The notes: a model not told the origin generated them from the letters alone. A stretch of DNA of 10,412 nucleotides from Candidatus Wallbacteria bacterium (GCA_028711905.1 JAQTRI010000095.1:1-10412), one strand, 5' to 3'. Counted from the first letter of the stretch, positions 1 through 6,663 are shown. Translations and numbers: made by a program.

Positions 1-68
1 GGTGGAACGAATAACCGGCCTGGGTGCCTGCGGACAGGCTATGTCATGGCCTTAAATAAAAATAAGGC
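1..68. other. Unassigned DNA upstream of the broken serC, with two small inverted repeats
   Basis: This stretch replaces the DNA that should encode the first 65-70 residues of SerC. None of the six frames reads like a SerC N-terminus. It holds two short inverted repeats: GCCTG/CAGGC (26-30 with 35-39, 4-nt loop) and GCCTTA/TAAGGC (49-54 with 63-68, 8-nt AT-rich loop). The second can extend to TATGT/ACATA (40-44 with 69-73) across a 4-nt bulge. In the serC frame there are TAA codons at 57-59 and 63-65. It may be the edge of a mobile element or a deletion junction; I cannot identify its source. Confidence 0.4.
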
Positions 69-962
69 ACATATAAAGTCCTGTTTCTCCAGGGTGGCGC
101 AAGGACACAGTTTGCAATGGTTCCGCTCAATCTGCTGCCTGACGAAAAGACCGCTGATTACATTGTGACAGGCGAGTGGGCACAATATGCTTACAAGGAA
201 CTGGCCAAGATCGGTAAAAAAGGCAATATTGCCGCTTCGAGCGAGGCTGACGGTTTCACTCACATTCCTGAGCGCTCCACCTGGAAATTGACCAACGGAG
301 CCGCATATGTGCATTACACCTCCAACAATACCATTTATGGAACCCAGTTCAGGGAACTTCCGGATTTCGGCGGCTCAGTCGCAGTGTGTGACATGAGTTC
401 GGATTTTCTCTCCAGGCCTTTTGATGTGACTAAGTTCGGGGTCGTTTATGCCGGAGCCCAGAAAAACGCCGGCCCGGCTGGAGCCACCATTGTCATCATC
501 CGCAAGGATCTGATGGAAAAACCGGCCTCAAAGATCCTGCCGACCATGCTGAATTACAAGAGCATAGCTGACAAGGATTCCATGCTCAACACTCCGCCAT
601 GCTATTCGATTTACATCTGTGGCCTTGTTTTCAAATGGATTGAAAATATCGGCGGCCTCGCTAAAATGGACGAGAGAAACAAAAAAAAGGCCGGGTTTAT
701 TTATGATGCCATTGACAGATCAAACGGCTTTTACAAGGGCTTTGCCGCAACCAGAGACCGGTCCCTGATGAATATTACTTTTAAGCTGCCGAGCCCTGAA
801 CTGGACGAGGAATTCGTTAAATCCGCAGCTGCGAAAGATATGATCGGGCTCAAGGGTTACAGAACAGTCGGCGGCATCAGGGCGTCAGTATACAATGCAC
901 ATCCTCTTGAAGGAGCGGAAAAGCTGGCGCAGCTGATGGACGAATTCTGCAAGTCGCATTGA
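69..962 (+). pseudogene. serC: 5'-truncated phosphoserine aminotransferase (serC remnant)
   Basis: SerC is a PLP-dependent class V aminotransferase that converts 3-phosphohydroxypyruvate and glutamate to phosphoserine in serine synthesis; it also acts in PLP synthesis in some bacteria. From the ATG at 117 there are 281 residues, against about 360 for the family. SerC-like sequence continues upstream in frame, YKVLFLQGG then ARTQFA from about 72, until a TAA at 63-65. The true start is therefore missing, not merely misplaced. Seen are the PLP lysine in GAQKN (K116 from the 117 ATG), the Asp in CDMSSDFLSRP (D92), W21, the NTPP motif (158-161) and the C-terminal VGGIRASVYNAHPLEG. The lost segment should carry the family's early His-Arg substrate phosphate-binding pair, so activity is unlikely even if translation starts at 117. 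No ribosome binding site precedes 117. The C-terminal end is intact and a terminator follows. Confidence 0.85.
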
Positions 963-979
963 ACGGAACGAAAGGCTTG

Positions 980-1007
980 AAAAGGGCGGCTCTGCTGCCC
1001 TTTTTTT
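980..1007 (+). terminator. Rho-independent terminator after serC
   Basis: The arms at 980-990 and 994-1004 form an 11-bp stem (AAAAGGGCGGC with GCTGCCCTTTT, one G-U pair) around a TCT loop, and the T run continues to 1007. It lies 18 nt after the serC stop. The 5' arm's A run could give weak termination in the other direction. Confidence 0.85.
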
Positions 1008-1033
1008 ACACTGTGGATTGATTTTGTTATCAT
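1005..1033 (+). promoter_or_regulatory. Sigma70-type promoter for the ankyrin-uppP unit
   Basis: TTTACA (1005-1010) and TATCAT (1028-1033) are separated by 17 nt; each matches its consensus hexamer at 5 of 6 positions. Transcription would start near 1040, about 12 nt before the TTG start at 1052. The -35 box shares bases with the T-tract of the preceding terminator, so the end of one unit and the start of the next are fused. Assigned by pattern only. Confidence 0.5.
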
Positions 1034-1051
1034 TGAGCGCGGAGGCCCGGA

Positions 1052-1915
1052 TTGTTAAAAGTGTTCATTCTGCTTCTCCTTCTAATGCTGATAGGGGTAT
1101 TTTATACAACAGTGACCCTGAGGGCACCGAATTATACCCCTGAACAGGCTCGTGAAAAGCTGAAAGAACTTGCGATTATGCTCAGCATGGACAATTTGAT
1201 CGAAAAGACGATCAAGAACGACATCAGCGCTGTGCGTTTGCTTCTTCAGGCAGGTCTTACTTCTGACATCAGCTATCAGGACAGACCGCTGGTTTCCATT
1301 GCCCTTGATGACTTGAACACCGATCTGGCCGAGCTTTTGCTTCAGCACTTAGAAAAAAAGGACCAGTTGCTTGTTCACGCCATTCGGAAAAATGATTTCA
1401 AGCTGGTGAAGTTTCTGATTGAGCGCAAGGTTTCTGTTGAGTCTGAAGATGAAAAGGGCAGGGGTGTACTGGAACTGGCGTTGATGCACGCAAGCGAGGA
1501 AGTGGCTGTCTACCTGATCCAGAACAAGGCAGGGGTAGCTGATGTGATCGGCATGCTGAACCGTACTGCCGAAAAAGGCTGGGTTGATTTCATGAGGCAG
1601 GTGGTTGGCGATAAGGTGGATGTCAATATTGGAGACAGCAACGACCGAACCCCGATCATTTACGCGGCACTCGGCGGGAGTGTGCCGATGGCCGAATTTC
1701 TGGTTTCCAAGGGAGCGAATGTCAATGTACAGGACCGCTACGGGCTGTCCCCAATGATGGTGGCGTCAGGCAAAAACAGCAAGGATGTGCTGAGATACCT
1801 TTTGAAAATCGGGGCTGATCCCAAGATCAAAGACAAGAAGGGCCGAACAGCATACGACATGGCATGCAGCGATTTTATCCGCGATATTTTCAAGGAATAC
1901 GATGCAGCCAAATAG
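1052..1915 (+). CDS. Membrane-anchored ankyrin-repeat protein
   Basis: The protein has 287 residues. A hydrophobic segment at residues 4-23 (ILLLLLMLIG) is an uncleaved anchor or signal peptide and would place the rest outside the cytoplasmic membrane. From about residue 45 to the C-terminus there are some seven ankyrin-type repeats. The clearest are 198-230 (TPIIYAALGGS and VSKGANVNVQD) and 231-263 (LSPMMVASGKNSKDVLRYLLKIGADPKIKD), with a short capping repeat at 264-280. Ankyrin stacks bind protein partners; no catalytic domain is seen. The start is TTG, chosen because GGAGG at 1041-1045 lies 6 nt upstream and the hydrophobic segment begins at once. It is first in a probable operon with uppP, 12 nt downstream. 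A link to cell-envelope function follows from that pairing and the anchor, but the partner is unknown. Confidence 0.85.
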   Translation: MLKVFILLLLLMLIGVFYTTVTLRAPNYTPEQAREKLKELAIMLSMDNLIEKTIKNDISAVRLLLQAGLTSDISYQDRPLVSIALDDLNTDLAELLLQHLEKKDQLLVHAIRKNDFKLVKFLIERKVSVESEDEKGRGVLELALMHASEEVAVYLIQNKAGVADVIGMLNRTAEKGWVDFMRQVVGDKVDVNIGDSNDRTPIIYAALGGSVPMAEFLVSKGANVNVQDRYGLSPMMVASGKNSKDVLRYLLKIGADPKIKDKKGRTAYDMACSDFIRDIFKEYDAAK

Positions 1916-1927
1916 CAGGAGAATCTG

Positions 1928-2746
1928 ATGCAGGATATGGTTTACATCGGTTTGCTTGCTGTAATTCAGGGATTGACCGAATTTCTGCCGGTATCTTCGT
2001 CAGGTCATCTTTCTCTGACCCAGTATTTTCTGGCCTGGCCCCCGACAGGAGCCCTGTTCCTGGATGTCTGCCTGCACGCAGGCACCCTGGGGTCGACAGT
2101 TGTCTATTTCAGGCGGGATCTTTTCGCGCTCTGCCGGAAGTGCCTGGAATTCATGCACTGGCGGAAGTTTCTGCAGACAAGCGAGGGTATGCTGCTGGCC
2201 GGGATCGCAATAGCCAGTGTCCCGACAGGATTGATCGGGCTCGGACTGCGCGATTCCTTTGAAACATTAGCCAAAAACCCGCTGTTTCTTTCTGGAGCCT
2301 TTGGTATTACCGGGATCTTTCTTTTTTTCAGCGAAAGAACGGTTAGCAAAGAGAAAAGCGGCGCTATCGGGCTGATGGATGCGCTTCTCTGTGGTGTGGT
2401 GCAGGGGATCAGCGTTATACCCGGAATTTCCAGGTCAGGATCCACAATCGGCTTTCTTCTGATGAGAGGTTATCAACCGGCGCAGGCTTTGCGCTTCTCT
2501 TTTCTGGCGTCTTTGCCTGCCATTTTCGGTGCCGGCCTGCTGGAAGGGGTCAAGGCTTTCAAGAATGACAGCGTAAAAACCGGGTATTTCGCAGGTACTG
2601 TAATAGCTTTTCTGACCGGGCTCCTGGCCCTGAAACTTTTAGACAGGGTGGTGGCTAAAAAAAAGTTTTCACTGTTTGGGGTGTACCTGATGATACTGGG
2701 AGCGGCTTTAGCCTTCTTCTGTGGTATCAGGGTATGGAAAAGCTGA
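1928..2746 (+). CDS. uppP: Undecaprenyl-diphosphatase UppP (BacA family)
   Basis: This integral membrane enzyme removes the terminal phosphate from undecaprenyl diphosphate, recycling the lipid carrier used for peptidoglycan and other cell-surface polymers. Family members often raise bacitracin tolerance. The 272 residues match the usual length of about 265-275. Both signature regions are present: QGLTEFLPVSSSGH near the N-terminus (14-27, with Glu18 and a Gln where many homologs have Glu) and PGISRSGST (165-173, with the conserved Arg169). Hydrophobic segments span most of the protein, as expected for its multi-pass fold. AGGAG at 1917-1921 lies 6 nt before the ATG. It follows the ankyrin gene by 12 nt and is probably cotranscribed with it. 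Confidence 0.95.
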   Translation: MQDMVYIGLLAVIQGLTEFLPVSSSGHLSLTQYFLAWPPTGALFLDVCLHAGTLGSTVVYFRRDLFALCRKCLEFMHWRKFLQTSEGMLLAGIAIASVPTGLIGLGLRDSFETLAKNPLFLSGAFGITGIFLFFSERTVSKEKSGAIGLMDALLCGVVQGISVIPGISRSGSTIGFLLMRGYQPAQALRFSFLASLPAIFGAGLLEGVKAFKNDSVKTGYFAGTVIAFLTGLLALKLLDRVVAKKKFSLFGVYLMILGAALAFFCGIRVWKS

Positions 2747-2823
2747 ACCGCCTCCAGAAGTTAAAAAATAATCGCAGCTCAGTCGATAGGGATTTGAAAT
2801 ACAGTTTTTTACATGGAGGTGTT

Positions 2824-3246
2824 ATGAAGAGGATTGCTTTACTTCTGGTCTTATGCTGTACCCTGGCTCTGGTGTCGCAGGAAAAGCCTTACACTTCACT
2901 GGTTGTTGACGCATCGCATCTGGAGCTTGAACGGAGTGAAAGCCCGAAAATCCTCAGTGAAAGAGGATATGAAGTATATGGAACGATCTTTGACAATCTG
3001 GACAAAGCTCTGGACATGGGCCTTTTCTTCTATGTCACCTCATTAGATCAGGCCAAAAAATGGGATAAAGCCAGGGTAGGGGATAACCCTCTGGTCGTCA
3101 AAGCCAAGAAGGTTACGGGTGTTGCTGGAACTGATCTGGTGCTTGCCGATCTGGATGCCCTGAAGATTCTGAAGGAAAACAAAACCGCCAGATTTCTTGA
3201 AAATTTCAAGGTGATCGTGATTCTTGCGCCGTCTGTTGACGAGTGA
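2824..3246 (+). CDS. Small exported protein, LPP20-like (function unknown)
   Basis: The start is the ATG at 2824 because GGAGG (2815-2819) lies 4 nt upstream and a signal peptide begins there (MKRIALLLVLCCTLALVS). An open frame from 2734 overlaps uppP and adds 30 residues with no export signal. The mature part is about 120 residues. It opens with YTSLVVDASHLELERSESPKIL and GYEVYG, then has NPLVVKAKKVTG and TDLVLADLDALKIL, and ends FKVIVIL. I recall this pattern (a Val/Ile-Asp-Ala motif, then SPKI and a GxEVYG turn) from the C-terminal region of LPP20-type exported lipoproteins, but that assignment is tentative. The two adjacent cysteines (11-12) are inside the hydrophobic core and make a poor lipobox. 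A 77-nt gap separates it from uppP, so it may or may not share that transcript. Confidence 0.7.
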   Translation: MKRIALLLVLCCTLALVSQEKPYTSLVVDASHLELERSESPKILSERGYEVYGTIFDNLDKALDMGLFFYVTSLDQAKKWDKARVGDNPLVVKAKKVTGVAGTDLVLADLDALKILKENKTARFLENFKVIVILAPSVDE

Positions 3247-3272
3247 CAAGGCATTTTTTATCAAATCGCAAA

Positions 3273-3304
3273 ATGTAGGGGCATGTTGCAACATGCCCTT
3301 ACAT
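3273..3304. repeat. Near-perfect 32-bp palindrome between convergent genes (REP-like or terminator)
   Basis: Two 16-nt arms, ATGTAGGGGCATGTTG and CAACATGCCCTTACAT, pair with one G-U mismatch and no spacer; in RNA the central TTGCAA would form the loop. It lies exactly between the stop codons of two converging genes (3246 and 3307), so it may act as a two-way terminator, but only short T runs flank it. The TGTAGGGGC...GCCC design resembles dispersed intergenic palindromes found in many copies in some genomes. Confidence 0.7.
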
Positions 3305-3306
3305 AT

Positions 3307-3819
3307 TTAGATCTTTATCTGATTTATCATCTCCAAGGCCATGTGTGCCACATCACTGCCCTTTTCCGACAGGCGCAGGGCTTCTTCGAACTCCTGCAGG
3401 GCCTCGTTGAGCATGTGCTTTTTGCCGAGGGCTATGCCCAGGATATAGTGGGCTTTAGCGTTTTCCGGGTCAATGGTCACGACCTTGCGGCATTCGGAGA
3501 TGGCTGCATCGAACATGTTCTTGCGGATGAGTTCCTGAGCGGATTTGAGGTAGGTCCCTAAGGCCTCGACACTCTCGGAATCAGGATGCACCAGTACCAT
3601 TTCACGGCGGTTGATGGCAATGAATGGCTGCTTGCTGAGCAGCTTGTCGTCTGAGATGGAATGGATTTTGACATCAGTAATGGCAATGAACTCGCGGTTG
3701 GCGTCGGCATTTAGAATATCCGAAAGTCGTGAATTCTCGTAAAGATACATCTCGCCATGCAGTTTGTAATCCCTTGTGTAAACCGCTACCCGGATTTTGT
3801 CTTTCTTGGTTTTCAACAT
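3307..3819 (-). CDS. TPR protein with an N-terminal DUF6812-like domain
   Basis: The protein has 170 residues, no signal peptide and is probably cytoplasmic. Residues 8-78 form a compact beta-rich domain (RVAVYTRDYKLHGEMYLYENSRLSDILN, then FIAITDVKIHS and PFIAINRREMVLVHP) that resembles the small family I know as DUF6812; its function is unknown. Residues 87-154 hold two tetratricopeptide repeats (AISECRKVVTIDPENAKAHYILGIALGKK and LNEALQEFEEALRL), which usually bind proteins. AAGGAGAG (3823-3830 on the plus strand) lies 3 nt before the start codon. It follows the exported barrel-like gene on the same strand after a 31-nt gap and is probably its operon partner. Confidence 0.8.
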   Translation of the reverse strand: MLKTKKDKIRVAVYTRDYKLHGEMYLYENSRLSDILNADANREFIAITDVKIHSISDDKLLSKQPFIAINRREMVLVHPDSESVEALGTYLKSAQELIRKNMFDAAISECRKVVTIDPENAKAHYILGIALGKKHMLNEALQEFEEALRLSEKGSDVAHMALEMINQIKI

Positions 3820-3850
3820 AGGCTCTCCTTATAACAGATGTATTCTTTTG

Positions 3851-4594
3851 TCAGAATGTCGCGCTGAGGCCGACGATATAGCGATGCTGGTCATAATTCG
3901 GGTTCTTGACCTGGCGGAAGTAATCGACATAGTCGCTTTCCGAGGTCCACCCGACATCAACGGTCATCTGTTCGGATTCCAGAGGCGCGCGTATACCCAT
4001 GGAAACATAATCGCCGTTGTAACCAATGGTAAAGGCAGCCTGGTTGACCTTGAATTCCGCACCAGCCAGGAAAAAGGCCTGGTCAGGCTGGCCGTCCTCA
4101 AAGTCGTATCCTCCGAACTGCGCGTGATTGAAAGTGTTCTGGTGGCCGCCGAAATTGAAACCGAACCCGAAGAAAGCCACCGGTGCTCCGAAGACGAAGT
4201 AGGCGCTGGAATAATCATTGGTGTCGCTGTCCAGAAGCACGCCGGCTGCGAAAGAGAGGTTTTCGCCGAGTGTATAGGCGATTTTCCCGTTGACTGTGAT
4301 GCCTGGGTCCTCAAGATATGATCCGGTGTCCAGGGTTTTTTCGAATCCGGCTTCGCAGTTTTGGGCGACTCCGAAATTGGCTTTGAATGAATACTGTGAG
4401 CCGCTGCCGTTGAATGAACCGAAGGTGTAGCGCCTGAAATGCAGGCCTGATTCCAGGAAGCCTTTTTCCAGTGTCTCAGGCGATGGTGAATTGATGACCC
4501 CTGTGGGGCCCATGATCGAGGTGGCTGAGTGCACAGGCAGAGCTGCAGAGAAGGCTAAGAGCAGGAACAAGGCTGACAACAGGGGATATTTCAT
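3851..4594 (-). CDS. Exported outer-membrane beta-barrel-like protein
   Basis: A signal peptide (KYPLLSALFLLLAFSAALPVHSA) is followed by GPTGVINSPSPETLEKGFLESGLHF and then a series of short alternating strands rich in Gly, aromatic and Asn residues (such as FGSFNGSGSQYSFKANFG). The protein ends YIVGLSATF. A terminal Phe after an alternating strand is the usual recognition signal for outer-membrane barrel assembly. There is no catalytic motif, so it may be a structural or transport protein. Two ATG codons are adjacent (4597 and 4594). GGAGG (4599-4603) is only 1 nt from the first and 4 nt from the second, so the second is chosen, giving 247 residues. It is first in a probable operon with the TPR gene. 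The family name is not recognised. Confidence 0.8.
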   Translation of the reverse strand: MKYPLLSALFLLLAFSAALPVHSATSIMGPTGVINSPSPETLEKGFLESGLHFRRYTFGSFNGSGSQYSFKANFGVAQNCEAGFEKTLDTGSYLEDPGITVNGKIAYTLGENLSFAAGVLLDSDTNDYSSAYFVFGAPVAFFGFGFNFGGHQNTFNHAQFGGYDFEDGQPDQAFFLAGAEFKVNQAAFTIGYNGDYVSMGIRAPLESEQMTVDVGWTSESDYVDYFRQVKNPNYDQHRYIVGLSATF

Positions 4595-4618
4595 CATTCC
4601 TCCGGAATCATAGGCGTT

Positions 4619-4647
4619 CTTTTAATTGAATCGGCGCGTGATGTAAA
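4619..4647 (-). promoter_or_regulatory. Possible promoter for the barrel-TPR unit
   Basis: On the minus strand TTTACA (4647-4642) and TAAAAG (4624-4619) are 17 nt apart, matching consensus at 5 of 6 and 4 of 6 positions. This would start a transcript with a leader of about 20 nt ahead of the 4594 start. Weak, pattern-based call. Confidence 0.3.
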
Positions 4648-4701
4648 AAGATTAGACCAGCTGACCGGGAATCAGAAATCAAAAACCAGGCAGCCGCACA
4701 T

Positions 4702-4721
4702 TGAATCGCGATTACGATTCA
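4702..4721. promoter_or_regulatory. Inverted repeat in the divergent intergenic region (possible operator)
   Basis: TGAATCG (4702-4708) and CGATTCA (4715-4721) are perfect 7-bp arms with a 6-nt spacer, a size suited to a dimeric DNA-binding protein. It lies in the 234-nt gap between two divergent genes and no T run follows, so it is not a terminator. No regulator is encoded nearby. Confidence 0.35.
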
Positions 4722-4744
4722 GTTACCATGTTGAAGCGGATTCA

Positions 4745-4779
4745 GGTGAAAGGTGATTGGTGATCAGTGAGCAGTCAGG
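4745..4779 (+). repeat. Five degenerate tandem heptamers
   Basis: The stretch reads as GGTGAAA, GGTGATT, GGTGATC, AGTGAGC and AGTCAGG, five 7-nt units that drift from GGTGATN to AGTNAGN. The repeat lies 50 nt before the glycosyltransferase start. It is either a variable-number simple repeat or a set of phased sites. Confidence 0.6.
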
Positions 4780-4828
4780 CGATCAAGGCTGTTGACTGCA
4801 GACGAGAAACACAACAGAGGAAGGGCAG

Positions 4829-5692
4829 ATGGAAAAACCGGTTTTATCAGTCATAATCCCGGCTTTTAACGAGGAACACAGCATCGAAAAAACCGTATCC
4901 GAGGTTCACGCGGCTCTGTCAGCTCACCCCCACGAGATCCTGGTTGTTGACGACGGGTCTACCGACAATACCGCATCCATTGCTGAAACACTTAACTGCC
5001 GCATAGTCAGGCATGAACGGAACCGGGGCTATGGAGCTTCGCTGAAATCCGGGATCAGGCACGCGAATGCACAGATTATAGCCATCACAGATGCAGACCA
5101 GACCTATCCCAATGACCGGCTGCCTGAACTGCTGGAATATATGCGGGATTTCGACATGGTTGTCGGAGCCCGCACAGGAAAAAAGGTCTATGTTTCTCTT
5201 TTGCGCCGCCCGGCCAAGTGGTTTCTGAAACTACTGGCCGATTACCTGACAGGAGTCAGTATTCCTGATCTCAATTCAGGCCTGCGCCTGTTCAAAAAGG
5301 AACTGGCCGAACGCTTCTGGGGTATACTGCCGTCAGGCTTTTCCTTTACCACCACTATTACGCTGGCTGCGCTTTCCAGCGATTTTCCCGTCAAATTCGT
5401 GCCAGTGGACTATTTCAAGCGCGAGGGCCATTCCAAGATCAGGCCCATCGGCGATACCCTTAATTTCATCAGCCTGATTGTGCGCACCATTCTGTACTTC
5501 AATCCTTTGAAAGTGTTTTTTCCTTTGTTCCTGCTCGTCACCCTGATCGGGATGGGTGTTTTCGGTTACACCACCTTTGTCATGGACCGGGTGATGGACA
5601 TTTCAGTGACAGTCATTCTGTTTGCTGCCATCCAGCTGCTGGCCATCGGCCTGATCGCTGATGTGGTGGTCAAGCGGGGCGGCCTCAAGTGA
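4829..5692 (+). CDS. Membrane-anchored family 2 glycosyltransferase (DPM1/polyprenol-phosphate type)
   Basis: It probably moves a sugar from a nucleotide donor to a lipid-phosphate or glycan acceptor at the inner face of the cytoplasmic membrane. The 287 residues begin with the GT-A fold: LSVIIPAFNEE (6-16), ILVVDDGSTDNT (37-48) and the metal-binding DAD (88-90) followed by QTYP. The acceptor-side elements DLNSGLRLF (147-155) and KREGHSKIRP (197-206) are typical of dolichol/undecaprenyl-phosphate glycosyltransferases. Two hydrophobic segments (about 229-250 and 258-282) anchor the C-terminus. GAGGAAGG at 4817-4824 lies before the ATG. Its stop overlaps a GTG opening the next, broken reading frame (GTGA), which shows translational coupling in the ancestral operon. 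The donor and product cannot be told from sequence. Confidence 0.9.
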   Translation: MEKPVLSVIIPAFNEEHSIEKTVSEVHAALSAHPHEILVVDDGSTDNTASIAETLNCRIVRHERNRGYGASLKSGIRHANAQIIAITDADQTYPNDRLPELLEYMRDFDMVVGARTGKKVYVSLLRRPAKWFLKLLADYLTGVSIPDLNSGLRLFKKELAERFWGILPSGFSFTTTITLAALSSDFPVKFVPVDYFKREGHSKIRPIGDTLNFISLIVRTILYFNPLKVFFPLFLLVTLIGMGVFGYTTFVMDRVMDISVTVILFAAIQLLAIGLIADVVVKRGGLK

Positions 5693-5811
5693 AAGTCCTG
5701 CTGATCAACCCGCCCTCATTTTGTAGGGAAGATCAATCAGTTCGACAGTTTCCTGATTTTTGCCACGCTCAGGCCGCTGGCCTTGGCGATGATTTCCGGA
5801 TCAACGCCTGA
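5689..5811 (+). pseudogene. Truncated start of a B12-binding radical SAM-like gene
   Basis: A GTG overlaps the glycosyltransferase stop by the GTGA arrangement and opens MKVLLINPPSFCRED. KVLLINPP is the classic first strand of the cobalamin-binding domain in B12-dependent radical SAM proteins, often found beside glycosyltransferases. Only about 13-15 codons fit. From about 5730 the frame runs into the 3' end of the opposite-strand Rpn gene, the residues become meaningless, and it stops at 5811. The rest of the gene was lost or displaced. The family call rests on this short segment only. Confidence 0.55.
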
Positions 5812-6657
5812 GGCAAGAAGCTTTTTTGCGAGTTCCAGTTTGGCTTTCCGCTCGCCTTCCAGTTTGCCTTCCAGCTTGCCTTCAAGGCGGCCTTTTTTGA
5901 TGCACTCCTGCTCAAACTTTTCCATCGTTTTTTCCAGCATCGGTTTGACCTCCAGTTTATTCAATTCAGTGATTTCCAGGTCTCGGTCTTTTGTCCGCAG
6001 CTTGGCGCGCAGCCACAGACCGAAATCACGCTGTAGTTCCTTGGGAATGTTTTTCTTCAGCACATCGATGATCCGACCGATAGCCCGGTCCAGTTCGCTC
6101 AGGTCGCTCATTTCAATATGGAAAAGCTGAGCAGCCAGATTGTTGAGCTTTCTCAATTCAATTTTAGGAAACTCGTTTTCAGCGATCTTGTAATACTTGA
6201 ATCTGGGAAGGTACGGAACTAAAGCCTTGTGCGGCGAATCAATCAAAGCCGTGATTTCCTGAGGAGCCTGCCAGCGTTCTTCTCCGTTGTACAGCATCAG
6301 AGGAAACACAGCCGGCAGCTTTTCAAATTTCTTCTTCTTGATCAGATCCAGATACAGCAGAGTGATATACGACAGCATGCGCACGGCCATGAAGCGGTCG
6401 CCTGTGGACTGGAACTCAATCAAAAGATAGATGTATGCAGGTTTCCCTTTGAAATCCACATGCCAGATGATGTCTGATTCTCGTTTGCGGAATTCTTCTG
6501 TGACAAAACTTGTGGGCAGTTTTTTCAATGTGCTGAAGTCCAGTTCAGCAACGAACGGTTCCTTGACGAAGGCCCGGAACAGGTCTTCCACCATGCGCGG
6601 GTGGGAAAACAGGGTTTTGTAGCCACGATCATGAAACTGCTTTTTCACTGCTGCCAT
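5737..6657 (-). CDS. Rpn-family recombination-promoting nuclease (PD-(D/E)XK, Transposase_31/YhgA-like)
   Basis: Rpn proteins are DNA endonucleases of the PD-(D/E)XK fold that raise recA-independent recombination in E. coli and are spread by horizontal transfer. The 306 residues are full length. The N-terminus has HDRGYKTLFSHPRMVEDLF (9-27), the nuclease core has KRESDIIW (Asp62) and YLLIEFQSTGDRFMAVRMLSY (Glu81 and Gln83), and LPAVFPLMLYNG is also typical. The C-terminal tail (about 255-306) is charged, carries RLEG/KLEG repeats and ends with a small helix-turn-helix-like segment (GVDPEIIAKASGLSVAKIRKL). No Shine-Dalgarno precedes the ATG; a promoter placed so close that the transcript would be leaderless may explain this. 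It lies between fragments of two unrelated genes, so it probably entered with a rearrangement. Catalytic residues look intact. Confidence 0.9.
   Translation of the reverse strand: MAAVKKQFHDRGYKTLFSHPRMVEDLFRAFVKEPFVAELDFSTLKKLPTSFVTEEFRKRESDIIWHVDFKGKPAYIYLLIEFQSTGDRFMAVRMLSYITLLYLDLIKKKKFEKLPAVFPLMLYNGEERWQAPQEITALIDSPHKALVPYLPRFKYYKIAENEFPKIELRKLNNLAAQLFHIEMSDLSELDRAIGRIIDVLKKNIPKELQRDFGLWLRAKLRTKDRDLEITELNKLEVKPMLEKTMEKFEQECIKKGRLEGKLEGKLEGERKAKLELAKKLLASGVDPEIIAKASGLSVAKIRKLSN
5854..5889. repeat. Three 12-bp tandem repeats inside the Rpn gene
   Basis: GCCTTCCAGTTT, GCCTTCCAGCTT and the diverged GCCTTCAAGGCG follow each other and encode (minus strand) RLEG-KLEG-KLEG. The period is a multiple of three, so gain or loss of units changes tail length without shifting frame. 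Confidence 0.75.
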
Positions 6658-6663
6658 GAGTTA

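Noticed and set aside
1864..2262. Open frame of 132 codons over the ankyrin end and uppP start
   Set aside because: It overlaps two well-supported genes in another frame, has no ribosome binding site and its residues show no family pattern.
3250..3310. Standard T-tailed terminator for the 2824-3246 gene
   Set aside because: The palindrome is strong but no proper T run follows on either strand, so it is listed as a repeat with possible terminator function.
3797..4321. Plus-strand frame of 174 codons opposite the barrel gene
   Set aside because: It is antisense to an exported protein with signal peptide and proper C-terminus; it is a shadow of that coding sequence.
4745..4779. CRISPR array
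   Set aside because: The units are 7 nt, tandem and without spacers; no cas genes are near.
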